Shown here piece by piece: positions 42,246-56,100 of a stretch of 64,000 bases of DNA. The stretch's first letter is position 1. Each line of letters opens with the position of its first letter. Both the position numbers and the translations under genes were made by a program. The notes under the pieces were generated by a model. The model was not told where the DNA came from, did not search any database, and was given only the letters and a program-made list of their open reading frames with translations. This DNA is from Vitis vinifera (taxonomy: Eukaryota > Streptophyta > Magnoliopsida > Vitales > Vitaceae), in contig NC_081813.1 in the NCBI RefSeq assembly GCF_030704535.1, positions 8,671,501 through 8,735,500 of the forward strand, read 5' to 3'.

Positions 42246-43078
42246 TAATTTAATGTAAAATTTTTATCATCATTTCTTAAAAACAATTATAGGCCAAATT
42301 AACCTAAAACTAAATGAATTAAACTAAACTAGATGAAACCAATATTAAGTATATTTGATTTTAGTTAACAAATAAATTAGGTCTAATTAATTTCAATTTA
42401 TTAAGATCGATTCATTTGATTCCGATCTTGGAATATTTAAAAACCTACTAAAACTAAACCGTGTCAATCTCTAATTTATGCTAACCTTAAGCCGACGTTA
42501 AATTTAAGCATATTCCAAGATCAAATATTTACATCCTTACTCAATATCGAGTCATTTTAAGACAAGTCAAAACTCGATTCAGGCTAATTTTAAGAAATGT
42601 AATCTCCCAAATGGAGAATAACTTTTATTGAAGCATCACCACGATTCTCATTTATTTGTGATAAACTTATATGTTAATTTAACATAATAGCATATTAAAA
42701 ATATTAACATATTTTCTAAAAAAGTTAAAGAAAAGAATAATATTTTTATTTTACTTTATTTTATTTGTGTAGATATTAATAATTATTTATGGAATCGTTG
42801 AAAAAAAGACTAAAAATACATTTTAATAATTATTATTAATTAGTAAAATATAAATAATTTTAATTCAAATTATATTTTAATTATTTATATTCAACAATTT
42901 TTGGTTAATTCTAAATCTCATCCAATTTTGGTAAGACGAAGATGACATCATTCTAAAATATAACATTTAAATAAGAATTAAATTTTAAAATAATATTAAT
43001 TCAAAAAAAATAAAAATAAAAATCCAAACGCCGTACAATTTAATGCTATTGCAATTCCGTGATTTGAAGGGGGCTAGG

Positions 43079-44519
43079 CTCATAACCAAGGATTGAAACA
43101 TCGGTTTTTACGGATATATCGGTACTTCGATTTTACGGATATATCGGAAATATCGGAGAAATATCGGTGAATATTTTTTCACAAATATCGATAGAGTGAA
43201 AATTATTTAAAATTAATAGAAATGCTTGAAAAAACTTCAAAAAATGATTAAATAAGTAAAAATACACATTTTAAAGTTATCTTGTAAGTGTAATTGACAT
43301 ATATATAATTAAGAAGAAAAATATCGTAAACAAAGATATATTGGTAGATTCGATATTTGAATTTTAAAAATAATATATATGAATTTTGAAAGTATATAGA
43401 GTTAGAATTGAGTTAAAAAATATTTGATTTTACTGAATAAAAATAATTTATACATAAATATAATACATATGATATTACAATAGTCCTTATACTAAGGAAG
43501 AGATCGATGTGATTTCATTATATTGTTAGATGAAGATGACCCAATTTGTTGAAGATAATATTTATTTAAAAAATTTTAAAATACTTTTATTAAAACATGT
43601 TTTATTATATTTTAAATGAAAATTAAATTAATTTATATAAATATTTTATTTGAGATTTAATTTTTAAAATTTTATTAAAAATATATAGTAACAACTTTTT
43701 TTTTATTAATATTAATTTATTTAATAATCAAAATAAAATTCGATAATTTATAATTATTTATATGGATAGAGGAAAATTGTTCTCATGATTTGTTTTTTTT
43801 TTTTTTACCTCTACTAAATCTAAAAATTAAAAGGGCCACCCACTTCTGAAGTTGCCCTCCAGCCGAGAGAATTCCCCTTTTCTGAAGTTGCCCTCCAGTC
43901 GAGAGAGTTCCTAAAAAAGACCTATCTTCCTCTGCCACTCTCAATCCTCGCAGGTACTAATCTAATCACATTGATATTATTTTTTTTGCAACCCCCGTTT
44001 GATTCCCAAGAAAATCCATCCCCCATTCGATTTCCGGGAAAATTCATCCTCGTTTGATTTCCGAGAAAATCCATTCAAAACCCCCAAAGAAAACCAAAAA
44101 TTTGCTTTTCTTTTGCTCCCTGTGTTTTCTGGATCTGTTTTAAGGGTCTCTTTGCTGTTGTGCCATTGGATTTAAATTTCACGAACCCTAAATCCACGAT
44201 TTTTGAGCCAGATTTTGTATCCTGTCCGCGGGCTGGACTGGTAGGAAATATCGTGAAATTTTCCGAAAAATCGGTAAAAATACCGAAATATCGGCGATAT
44301 TTTCGGCGATTTTTTTAAATTCTCCTCCAGTTGCTCCGCGCGTCAGATCCACTCGCGATTTTTCTCCGATAAATCGGTGCTTCATCGATATTTCGCCGAT
44401 ATATCGGCGATTTTGCCGATTTTTGCCGATTTTTCCGTCAATCGATAATCGGTGTCGATTATCGTTTCGGTGCCGCCCGATATCCGATATTTCCCGATTT
44501 TTCAATCCCTGCTCATAAC
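43079..44519. mobile_element. non-autonomous hAT transposon with TATCGG repeats
   Basis: The element (43087-44511, 1,425 bp) is bordered by identical 8-bp direct repeats CTCATAAC at 43079-43086 and 44512-44519, the size expected for hAT insertions. The terminal inverted repeats are caaggattgaaacatcgg and, in reverse complement, cagggattgaaaaatcgg, and the CAGGG start fits hAT. Sub-terminal regions at both ends are packed with atatcgg and cggcgat units in both orientations, likely transposase-binding repeats. No transposase frame exists. The interior 43820-44200 is more GC-rich and looks like captured gene-flank DNA. It sits 325 bp from the WDR55 ATG, so it may affect that promoter. Confidence 0.85.
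43850..43920. repeat. 35-bp tandem duplication inside the hAT element
   Basis: ttctgaagttgccctccag occurs twice, each followed by ycgagagaattcc or gtcgagagagttcc, with a period of about 35 bp. It lies in the GC-richer interior of the hAT element. Confidence 0.7.
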
Positions 44520-44843
44520 ACAAGATTTCCATTTAAAACCCCCTTAAAACCCTAGCTACAGAGTCCACCGGCAGCGCCTGCGTCGAAACCTGCCCAACAC
44601 CTCCAGGTCGGGTTAAAGGCTTGCTGGATCAGAGTCTAAACCATCTGGCAAGTTGGTTTTCTGTGGGACGTAACGGTGGAGAGTCTAGAGCTGGTGAAGC
44701 GCTTTGTTCTCTGCCCTGGGTGTCTTTAGGGGAGGAGAAACTCAGTTTCGAACTGGTCGCCGGAAGTAAGCCCTCTGCGGGTCGGTTGGCCGAGACCAAG
44801 AGAGAACGCTCAGACCGGTTATCTGAATTGGAATATATCTCCA
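44520..44843 (+). promoter_or_regulatory. WDR55 proximal promoter and 5' UTR
   Basis: About 320 bp lies between the hAT element and the ATG, more GC-rich than its surroundings. It contains aaaaccctag near 44547, a telo-box-like motif. There is no ATG anywhere in it, so the coding ATG at 44844 is the first. The transcription start could not be placed. Confidence 0.5.
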
Positions 44844-47800
44844 ATGGAGATTAATTTGGGAAAACTTCCATTCGATATTGATTTCCATCCTTCCAACACG
44901 CTCGTTGCTGCAGGTCTGATTAATGGAGACCTGCACTTGTAAGTTGTGATGTCGATAATCATTTTGCTCTTTGTTAGAAAAAAAAAAAGGAATGGTCTAT
45001 TATCATATTGATCTCTTTTGTTACAGGTATCGTTATGGTGCCAATTCCTTACCACAAAGGTACATATAATAAAACCCGTTATTTGAAAGTTTATTGTCCA
45101 GCATGTTGGGTGAAATATTAAAAATTTTATTTTGTTTTTGTTTTCGATCATATTAGGCTATTGGAGGTTCACGCCCATGGCGACGAATCTTGTAGAGCTG
45201 TTCGTTTTATCAACGAGGGACATGGTAATATATCACATGGTTCATTTGTTTTGTTTTATTTTAATTTTTTTTTTCGTTTTTATTGCTCTTTACAGTCTTG
45301 GTGCCATGTGAATTTATGTTGGATATCTTGCCTCTTAGTTGATTCTCATGGTTAATATGTGCATGTTTAGCAATTGTGACCGGTTCTCCAGACCTCTCAA
45401 TTCTTGCCACAGATGTGGAAACTGGATCAGCTATTGCTCGGCTTGAACATTCTCATGGGTGGGTTTTGATGCAGAATCATGTTACTTCCATGTGCCATTG
45501 AATGATTATATGCAAGCCTTAGTGCTATTATATGTTATGTAGCTCTGTAATTGAAGTTTTAGTTGTTCAGTTGTGTTGGCTATTGTCATTACTTGAAAAT
45601 TGATGTGGTATAATATTCTCTTGCAGGGCTGCCATTAACCGATTGATCAACTTGACTGAAACAACCATTGCCTCAGGAGATGATGAAGGATGTATTAAGG
45701 TGCCTTCTCACTCTCTCTTTTTTTTTTGGTTTTTGTTTCTGTTACATTATTTCAATTGTCATGCTTTTTGGTGGTTAACATATTTAGTGTGCAAAAAGAT
45801 ATAGAAAGTGTCTGAATTTAATTTTTCTTTCCCATTGAGAATGTTTTCTCACAACATCATGGTGGTGGAGTTTCCACAAAACTTCAGAAGAGAATTGAGG
45901 AGCCTGGAAAATTTTGAGAGAAGTGAGGAGGTGGTCTCGGGTAAGGACTGTCTCAGTTTGGATCTACCAGGGGAGGAGGTCCATTCAGATTGTCTTTATG
46001 CAAGTTGGCTTCCTTTAGTAGTTTTGTGGGAATGGCATGGGGGTGATTTGAGAAGTGGAAATTCTCCTTTTAGATTTGAGAATATGTGGCTTAAAGTAGA
46101 AGGGTTCAAAGGCTTAGTGAGGAATTGGTGGATGGGTTATAACTTTAGAGGCTCTCATAGTCATATCCTGGTAGTGAAGTTAAAGGCCCTCAGACAGGAC
46201 CTAAAAAAATTGGAACAAAGAGGTTTTCAGAAATGTCACCACTAGAAAAGGGGTGGCCTTAAAGCAAATCAGATTTGGGGACTCCAAAGAGAAGGAAATG
46301 GCTCTATCCGTTGATGGGTTAGAAGCTAGAAGGGTAGCTGTGGATGTATGTAGCAAAGTTTTTATAGGCGAAAGCGTAAGACGAAGCGTTTAGTGCTTAT
46401 GAGGTGAGGCATAAGCCTCAAGGCGTTGAGGTGTAAGCCTTTTAGGACTTTAATTTTCATAATTAATAAATATTTTAATTAATTTTAAATCTATAAAATA
46501 AAATTAAATCAATAATAAGTTTCATAATAAATTCATTTTTCATAAAAAACCATATTAATAATTCTATAATGTAAATTAAAAAATAATAATAATTGCAGTA
46601 CATAATTTATTTTATTTGAAAAAAATAATTAATCGTAAAATTGAATATAGAAAAAAAATATACTATAAAATAGGAAAAGAAAATAATATTAATTAATAAA
46701 GTAAGTGACCTGTATTTCTATTTTTATTATAATATTTTTATAAATTTGATGATGATTTCATGGAATGGAAAAACTTTCTTTCAATAAATTTAATTATAAA
46801 AAGGGGAAAAAATGGAAATTCAACCATTGGAAATAGTAAATAGGAAATAATGCTTTAGAATTTTAGATGCATTAAAAGGGCATATGATAGGAGGCTAATG
46901 TTGGTTTGGCTTTTTCCACACAAATAAAAAAAAAGAAGAAGACATAAAACAAAGAAACGAGAGAGATGAAGAGGTGGAGAAATAGAACCAGAGAGAAAAT
47001 GATATATATGAGCGGAGAAGCTAGAGAAATGTGAGAAAAGCAAAGACAAAATTTGCAACCCAAGAAACACAAAAGTGGCGACCCCGATGAGAGAAAAAGC
47101 AAACTGAAACAATGAGATTCTTCTCGTCTCTCTCAATCTATTTCTATTTGATTTTTATTTTTTTGGGCACTTCAGCAACTCCGTTGAGGCTTGCACCTCA
47201 CCCAGAAGGTGTGAAAAGCGCACTTGAGGCGCTTCTCAGCCACACATTAACCCCTAAGGCATGTGCATTTTAGGGTTGACACTTTTTTTCTTATGCCTCA
47301 ATGCGTTTGGCAACCACCTCGCCCTGAAGTGCGCCTTGACGAGCGCTCGAAGAACGCCTTTAAAAACTTTGGTATGTAGCAGGTAGGTTGTATTGGAAGA
47401 GACGATGTGAAGATGGAAATCAAGGATAAAAATATTAGCTTCTTCCATTAAATGGCCAATGAATAGAGACAAAGACATTTCTTAGCTAAACTAAGGGTAA
47501 ATGGTGTTTGGTTTTCTAAAGAGGATGACATAAATAAATGAGAGGGTGACTAGAGAGCTTTTCAAAGTCTCATTTTCGAAGTAAGGGATTAGAGATCTGG
47601 TATTAGTGGAATGAGTTTTGAAGCATCGGGGAATGAGGGAACTATGAGTATGGGGACTTTATTCACTAAGAGGAAGTTTAGGTTGCTTTATGGCCAATGA
47701 ACATAGACAAAGAAATTTCTTAGCCAAAATAGGGTAAATGGTGTTTGGTTTTCTAAAGAGGTTGACATAAATAAAGGAGAGGGTGACTAGAGAGCTTTTC

Positions 47801-50800
47801 AAAGTCTCCTGTTTGAGGTAAGGGATTAGAGATTTGGTATCAGTAGATTGAGCTTTGAAGCATCAAGGAATGAGGAAACTACAAGTATGGAGGCTTTATT
47901 CACTAAGGAGGAAGTTTAGGTCACTTTATTGGATTCATGAGGGGATAAAGCCCCAGGGTCAAATGACTTCACCATGACATTTTGACAGTTTTGCTTGGGA
48001 GATGATTGAGTTATTCACTAAGTAGGAGATGATTGAGTTTTTTAGGAAGCCTTTTTATTTATTTTTTATTTTTTTATAATAGATTCTTCAAAAAAAGTCT
48101 AGATGTCACTTTCTTAGTTTTGATCTTGAAGAAATGTGGAGTAGACGACTTAAAAGATTTCAAACCAATTGGCTTAGTTAGGGGGGCTAAATAAGCTATT
48201 GGTGAAACCTTTGGCTGACAAATTGAAAAAGGTGAGGGGAAAAGTGGTATCATACTACCAACACTCCTTGATGGAGTGTAGACAAATCCTAAATGCAGTT
48301 CTCATAGGCAATGAGGCCATAGATTAAAAGTGGTGTTATTTGCAAAACGACATTGAAGAGGCAGATGATCATGTCAATTGGGGTTTTTTTTTTTATGGTG
48401 GTCTTAGAGAAAATGAGTTTGAGACAAAAGTGGATTAGATGGATCAAATGGTGCATTTGTTCAACAAAATTTTCAATTTTAGTTATCAAGACCTTGTTTA
48501 GATTCTTTCAAAGTTCTAGGGGTTCGAACAGTGGGACCCTTTTTCTCCTTATTTATTCATATTAATCGTGGAAGTGCTTAGTTGGATTTTGTGGAAGGCT
48601 AGGCAGGGGGTCTTCATCTATGGACTGGTTGGATATCTTGGTGTATTTCCACAACAACTTTTTCGGTGTTAATCAATGGTACCCTAGAGGGTTTCTTCAA
48701 TAGTTCAAGAGGTTTGCGTCAGGGAGATCCTCTTTCTCCTTATCTTTTTGTGATTGGGATGGAGGCCTTTAGTAGGCTTATTCATAGGGCTGTGAGAGGG
48801 GGTTTCCTTTCAGGATGCAGGATAAAAGGTAGAAGAGGTGACGGGGCGTTGGATTCTCATTTGCTGTTCGCTGACGATACTCTAGTTTTCTGTGATTCAT
48901 CCCAAGATCAGATGACTTATTTAAGCTGGCTGTTGATGTGGTTTGAAGCCTTATCAAGTTTGAGAATCAATTTGGATAAGAGCGATATCTTGCCGGTTGG
49001 GAGAGTAGAGAATTTGGAGTTGTTGGCTCTTAAGGTTGGTTGTAAAGTGGGTAGGCTGCCAACTTCTTACTTGGGGATCCCTTTGGGGGCAAATCATAAG
49101 TCCGTGGCTGTTTGGGATGGAGTGGAAGAAAGGTTCCGGAAAAGGCTTGCCAAGTGGAAAAGGCAATTCATCTCTAAAGGCGGGAGAATGACCCTTATTC
49201 GGAGTACCTTGTCAAGTATGCCTATATATTTGATGTCGTTACTTCGAATTTCTAGAGCGGTTAGTTTAAGATTGGAAAAAATTCAAAGGGATTTTTTATG
49301 GGGAGGAGGAGCTTTGGAGAAAAAGCCTCATCTAGTAAATTGGGATACCGTGTGTTTGGATAAGAGTAAGGGTGGTTTGGGAGTTAGACGTTTGTCTACT
49401 CTCAATAGGGCCCTTCTTTGTAAATGGAATTGGCGCTTTGCGAATGAAAGGGATAAACTATGGAGGCGTGTCATTAGTAGGAAGTTCGGGGAGGAAGAAG
49501 GGGGGTGGTACTCTAAAGAGGTCAGAGAGGGCTTTGGAGTTGGTTTTTGGAAGGATATAAGGAAGGAAGGTGCTCTTTTGCAAAACAGGGTGGGCTTCTC
49601 TGTGGGGAATGGTAGAAGGGTGAAATTTTGGAAAGATAATTGGTGTGGGAACTCCACTCTCTGTAATTCATTCCCCTCTTTGTATGCCTTTGCATCTTAT
49701 AAAGAGGCTTGGATAGAGGAGATGTGGGATCATTCTGGAGGTGAAGGGGTTTGGAGTCCCAGATTCTCTAGGCCCTTTAATGATTGGGAGGTGGAGGAGG
49801 TGGAGAGATTACTTGTGATAATTCGGGGGAGGAGGCTTAATCCTCTTGTGGAAGATTGTTTGTTGTGGAAAGAGACAAAGGATGGGATTTTCTCAGTTAA
49901 ATCTCTTTATAGCATTTTAGATTCAAGAAGAGGTGTTCAATTCCCTATCAACATTATATGGAATCCTTGTGTGCCTACTAAAGTGGATTTCTTTGCTTGG
50001 GAAGCTTTTTGGGGTAAGGTGTTAACTTTGGATCAACTCAAAAAGAGGGGTTGGTGTTTAGCCAACATATGCTTTCTTTGCTGTGAGGAAGAAGAATCTA
50101 TTGATCATATTCTTATTCAGTGCTCCAAGGCTAGAGTGTTATGGGAATTATTATTTGCTCTTTTTGGTGTTTCTTGGGTCTTGCCTTATTCGGTTAGAGA
50201 TACCCTTAGTGGGTGGAGTGACTTTAATATGGGCAAGAAGCGCAGAAAGGTGTGGAAGGCAGCCCCCTCGTGTATCTTTTGGGCGGTGTGGAAGGAAAGA
50301 AATAGGATTGCCTTTGACAATGAGGAGCTATCGATGAATAGGTTGAAAAATTCTTTTGTTTGTAATCTTTGGGTGTGGTCTAAACCAGTTGTAAATGAAG
50401 GTCCTCTCTCTTTACTCGGTTTTTTTGATTGGCTAGGTGTTAGGTGAGGGCTGGTATTGTATTTCTGCTTCTTTTTGTGCCCTAGGGCGTCTCTTGTATA
50501 CTCCCTGTATGCTTTTGGGCCTGTTTTTGGGGCTCCTTGCTAATATATGCTTCTTTGTGTGTTTGCCAATCAAAAAAAAGGCAGGGGGTCTTCATCTCGA
50601 GCTTCACGGTGGGAGGTAGAGGAAGTGAGGGATTTGAAAGGATCCATCTCTTGTTTGTTGAAGATACTTGAATCTTCTGTGACACTGGTCAAGAATTTTT
50701 GGAGTATTTGAGTTTGTCTTTTATGCGGTTTGAGGTAGTATCCAGATTCAAAAATAATTTGGAGAAAAGTGAGTTTATTTCAGTTGGAGCAGTTGAAAAT

Positions 50801-53093
50801 GTGGAGGCTTTTACTTCTACATTGGGATGTAGGGTAGGGCATTTTCCTACTACATATGTAGGTTGCCTTTGGGAGCTACTTTCAAAGTAGTGAGGGTGTG
50901 AGTAAGGTGGAAGAATGGTTCCAATAAAACCACTTGGTGTCAAGCTTACCAATCTACTGCATGTCACTGTTTGTCATCTCAAAAGAGTTGAGTCTAAGAT
51001 TTGAGTGGATTCAATGGAACTTCCTCTAGGGTGGGGTCGCATTAGTGAAAAAGCTTCATCTATTTCAACAAAAAGAATAGAGGTCTTGGTGTTAATGACC
51101 TCTCTACTCTAAACAAGGCGCTCCTTGGTAAGTAGAGCTAGAGATACACATTTGAGGGGGAATCCCTATGAAAAAGTGTTAACATAAGAGCTTTAGGAAG
51201 GAGAAGGGGGATGGTGTTCAAAGGTTGTGATGGATGGTTATGAGATGGGCGTGTGGAAGGCTATTAGAGATTTGTGAGAGTCTTTCATGAGCAGATCTCA
51301 TTTCATACTAAGCAAGGGAAGAAAGGTCAAATTTTGGAAAGATAGATGGTGTGGTGATTAAGCATTGGAAGAGTCCTTCTCAACTTATTTCTTTATATCT
51401 AGTGATAAAGACTCATGGGTGGTAAATAGGAGAGGAAGGTTGATGGAGTCCCTACTTGTCTAGACAATTTCATGATTAGGAGACCGAAAAGTGACAACAT
51501 TTTTATAGAATTTGCATGAGTGCCCAATGAGTGGAGAGGAAGTTGACAAAATGAGGTGGAAGGAGTCTTAAGAGTGGTAAGTTCTCAGTTAAATCCTTCT
51601 ACCACACATTAGCCTAAGAAAATAGCAGGTCTTTCTCTTCAAGCACAGTTTGGAATTCATGGGTACTTGTGAAGGTGGTAGTCCTTGCATGGGCGACAAC
51701 ATGAGCTTGGATTTTAATGATTGATCAACTTAAAGGGAGGGGATGGACAATGCCGAATTGATGCTATTTGTGCAAACTTGAGGAAGAATTTATTGATCAT
51801 TTGCTTCTTTATAGCCCTAAAGAAGTATTTTATGACAACTTGTTTTCTTTTTGTTTGGTGTAGTTTGAGTAATGCACTCTACAGTAACATGAAATTTATT
51901 GAGTTAGAATAAATCTTTGGTGGGAAAGAAATAAAAAAACTTGTTGCTTGGAGGGTCACCTCTTTGTGTTTGTTTCAAACACTGTGGAAGGAAAGAAACA
52001 AGAGGTCTTTTGAAGATTTAGAACAATTAGAATAAAAAATTAAATCTTCTTTTATGAGTATTTTTTTGAAATGGCTCAAAGTATACATAGATGACCATTC
52101 TTTGTTTATGATAAGCTTTGTTGATTGACTTAGCTCAAATTAGGAGTTAAGAGCTTGTTTTTTGTTTTCTCTTCTCCTCAAGTGTGCCTTTTTGGGCGTC
52201 AATTGTATTTTTTTGTGCCATTTCCTTAGGTGCCATTATATGTGTGTGTATGTATACTTAAAAACTTTTCTTTTATATTTTTAAATGAAAATTGAAAATT
52301 TTAATTACTAAGTATTAATATTTTAAAAGGCTTTTAAAAGCTTATGCCTTGAGGTGTGACTCTTTGAATTAGCCTTGAGGCTATAACATCAGTTTGGGTA
52401 ATTGAGGCTCAAGCCTCATCCTATTCTAGTTTACATCCTTGAGGCTTAAGGTTCTAGCCTCATCCTATTCTAGTTTACATCCTCGAGGCTTAAGCCTCAA
52501 ATATTCAAAAGGTTTTAATGGGTTCGAGGTTATTCTATACTTTTAGTGTATATTTTATAAGAGGCTTAAGCCTCAATATAATTGAATGAGTTTTAATGAG
52601 CTCTATGATTTTGTAGATTTTTGGTATAGGTTTTATAAGTTTTCTCATGGATCTAGGCTTAGGTTAAACCTTTTATAAAATGGCTTAGTTAAGTTAGAAT
52701 TAACCTTTTAAATGTAGGGGTAAAAGGGAGATTAAGAGGAAGAAATAGGATAATTGGTGGTTGCTTTAGTAGCTAAGCTCATATATAATTATTGTCTTAT
52801 TATTATTGATTGAGAAGGAAAAATATCACTTCAATTGATGGATGAAAAAGAATGGGTAGACAGCTATGCACTGATGGGGAGGATAGTGCAGGAGGATCCT
52901 ACAAGTGATAATGATGGTAGTGTGGAAGACCATTGAATGAAGTTGTGGGAAAGTTGAATTTTAGAAGAGAGAAAGAGGAACTCAATTAGAAACTATTCAA
53001 AATGATGAACAATTACTTTTGTTATTATAAATTTTAAAGTTTTCTTATTATTTAATTTTTATGTGATTATATTAGGTTTTTTTTCTTTTTTTG

Positions 53094-53124
<31 letters not shown>

Positions 53125-56100
53125 TTTGAGAATTTATCATTATTTATTTATTTGTTTAAGTTGAAGCTTGTACCTCATTCCACCTCGAGGCTTATGCCTC
53201 CCCTTATTTGGGTAAAACACCTCAGGACTATTTTTAACCTTTTAAAACATTACTAAATATGCTAACAAATGTGCTAAATATGTAGTATTCAACATTTCAT
53301 TGTGTAATATTAAATAATCCACAAGATGGGTTTCGAGAAAAAGGAAACTCTATTAAGCTTTTAGATGAAAAAATAAAATTTCATCTAGTCAACAAGGGAA
53401 AAAAAAAATCAAGATTGTTTGCTAGAGGGCTATGATATAAGTTCTATTTTATTTTATTTTTTTAAGTTACATGTTTTGCATGGACAAAACCTGTTGCACT
53501 CATCTTGTGGCTGGCATTTCAATGAAATCATAGATATACTCTGCAAATATCCACAGCTTTTTGGAACCAATACCGCAACTTGTGATTAATCATAGTAATA
53601 ACACAACCAATACTTATTATGTAACTTTGCTAATTCAAAAATAAAGGATGGTATTCTTACTGCTTTATATCTGAAGATGCCTCCTTTCATGGAATTAAAG
53701 TGAAATAGAAGTATACTGCTTTTATCCTATAGTTTTTAAAGTTTATGAGTTGCATCGTTACTACTAGCTTGTAATGTGTGCTTATGTAGTTCCTGTTAGC
53801 ATTGGTAATCACTAGATTCATCTATGGTTTTTAGAGAATAATTTGTTCTGTTCTGAATGAAGACAAGAAAGTTCAGTATATGTTTTTCTCACTTTTTCCT
53901 AAATGCAGGTATGGGATACCCGACAACAATCTTGCTGCAACTCCTTCGACTCTCATGAAGAATATATTTCAGATATGACTTTTGCATCTGATTCCATGAA
54001 ACTTTTGGGAGTGAGGTAGTCAATACTGGACTCTTATTAACATTTCTTCCCAGTGAGTTCATGATCTGGAATTGTGATGGAAACAATCCATAATTTAAGC
54101 CTTATTACAACTTCTAACCACTAATTCTGAATATATTCAAAATGTATCAATACTTATTTTAAAAAAATGTGGAAAAATTATAATTGTACATATTTTATCT
54201 TACCTGGGCTTAGAAGATTCATTTTACCATTACATTACTGCAGACATTTTGGATAAATGTAGCAAAATAGGGGTTACTCCCAAAAATGGTGAGCAGCACT
54301 CTTGAAACTTACAAAATGCGAAATGATTGAGCTGTTTGTACTAGCCATGGGATTCCTGACTGATTCTGTTAACACCTAAAATGTTTAAACAAAAAAACCT
54401 TCATCTTATATGATTCATTTAGGATGTATCATCAACTTGTTCTTGAGTTCAAGTCAAGGAACTATTTGGATTGTAGAGACAAAACGGCATGCTAGTTTAT
54501 GTAGTTGGTTATGAGGAGTTTTCATTGGAGCCCTTGTTTTATGAGGAGTTCATATGTTTCAGAGTTGGATATGGGGTTTTTTTTGTGTGTTACAAGAAAG
54601 GGGGTGGGGGGGATTGGTTTTTTCTTGGTTAAGTTATTTTACAACATGCTAAGTCTAGGTTTTTCTTGCTTGTTCCTAGTTAAGGAGATATGGATTCCAA
54701 GGACTCCTTGGAAAGTTAGTTTCTTTGTTTGAGAGGTAGCTTAGGGTGGAAATTCTTTTGATTGATTGGCTTCAAAAGCAAGGGCAGGCTCTTAGTTGGT
54801 GTTGGTTGTGCAAGGTCGGGAAGGAGCTGGCAAACCACATTCTTAGCATTGTGGGAGGGCTAGACAACATGGTAAATTGTGTATGCTTGTTTCTGAAAAA
54901 GCCCCTGCTTGGCTAGTGTGGAGTTTGGAGTTAAGAGATGAATGAGCGTTGCAGCCGGCCCATTTATGCTTGTTTATTGTATTTGAAAAAAAGATGAATT
55001 CTAGAGTTGTTTATGTCTTAAAATATGGTACATGGAGATTAAAATTTTCTTTCTTAAGTTTTTATCTGCTTGATGTTGAGCTCTATAGGGTCTAACATGT
55101 CTCTCTTTTAGATCTTACTAATATCTTGGGTAAGTGTTAGTTCAGCATAATCTTTTCCTTTGGGTCCAGTTGTTTCTCTACTGCCTAAACACATTACTCA
55201 CTGATACAGCTAAAGGTCTTAAAACGCCCATCCACAGTAATAAATCATTGGTATCAACTCTTCCCTTTGCCATAAGCCAAGAAAAAGTTTTGGCCTTACG
55301 TTGATCTTTTGATATACAAATGAAGTTGGTTGGAGGAGAAGTAAATGGCTGCTGAGATTTGGTGAAACTTGGGAAAAGTAACATGTTTTGGAGGTCAATG
55401 ATCAAAGTTTGATGGCAAGGAAAGATGGTGATTCATAGAGAGGAGGAGTGCAGTAATTTTGAGAGACCATCAAATTCCTAGTCAAATGCATAATGAAGAG
55501 AAAAAAAGTTGAAACTCCAAGATGAAGATGGGGAAGAGTGATTTAGGACATGAGGGGCAAGGGAAATTCTAGACCATACCAACACATAGAAACTAGGGGT
55601 TTGGACACACACGGATTGATTTCTGCACTAAAGATGAAAGCAAGTTCTTGTAGCATCTACAATCAAAATTTGAATACGCATTGGGTTATCGCCTGCCATC
55701 GACAAGTATATGAGCACCTAATTTGCGTGTTTGCAGCCTAAACATTAGACTGAACCCTGTAAATACTTTTTAACCCTGTGGCTGAGTGCTTCACTTTCCT
55801 TAGAAAATCTCTTTGACTGCTTTCCTTGCTTTCCCGAAAGGGCTTTATTTATCTAAGTAATCTAAACAATCCCCAGTCTTGCTTCACCTTTTGCTCTACG
55901 GACCTTACCATAACCAATTAAATAAGCTCTCTACCCTTTTCTATCTCCAGATTACGAGAGTCCCAAATCAATTTTCTATCCAGGAGGCCACTTTAACAAG
56001 AAGGAATTTTAAATACTAATAGGAAATAGGTTCACACTGATGTGGAACAGAAAAGCAGAGGAAAAATGACAGGACTCTAGGAATCACCCCAGAAACCTCA

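Larger units (their letters stand above)
36590..43078. other. gene-free AT-rich region of nested foldback elements
   Basis: About 6.5 kb with no supported gene. It is made largely of foldback elements, several nested, which are listed separately where both ends are visible. Between 39655 and 40390 at least four partial copies of an agtgtttctac/aaaagtg unit lie head to tail. A (TA)n tract occurs at about 41922-41938. Confidence 0.65.
45830..52260 (+). mobile_element. old, broken L1-type LINE in WDR55 intron 5
   Basis: A degenerate ORF2 can be followed in pieces on the sense strand. The end of the endonuclease and its linker lie at about 45880-46340 (SGNSPFRFENMWLKVEGFK). A hAT insertion interrupts it at 46354. 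It resumes at 47382 with linker and RT start, partly duplicated. An RT segment near 48120-48600 is followed by the younger LINE insertion. RT and zf-RVT remnants then continue from 50598 to about 52120. Stops and frameshifts are frequent throughout. The non-coding tail ends near 52260 with cctcaagtgtgcctttttgg, like the end of the young LINE. Confidence 0.8.

Noticed and set aside
44188..44532. 114-codon minus-strand frame rich in Arg, Ile and Asp
   Set aside because: It is created by the repeating atatcgg/cggcgat units at the end of the hAT element.
44621..44854. 77-codon open frame overlapping the WDR55 start, considered as an upstream ORF
   Set aside because: It has no ATG (it opens at TTG), and there is no ATG at all between the hAT element and the WDR55 start.
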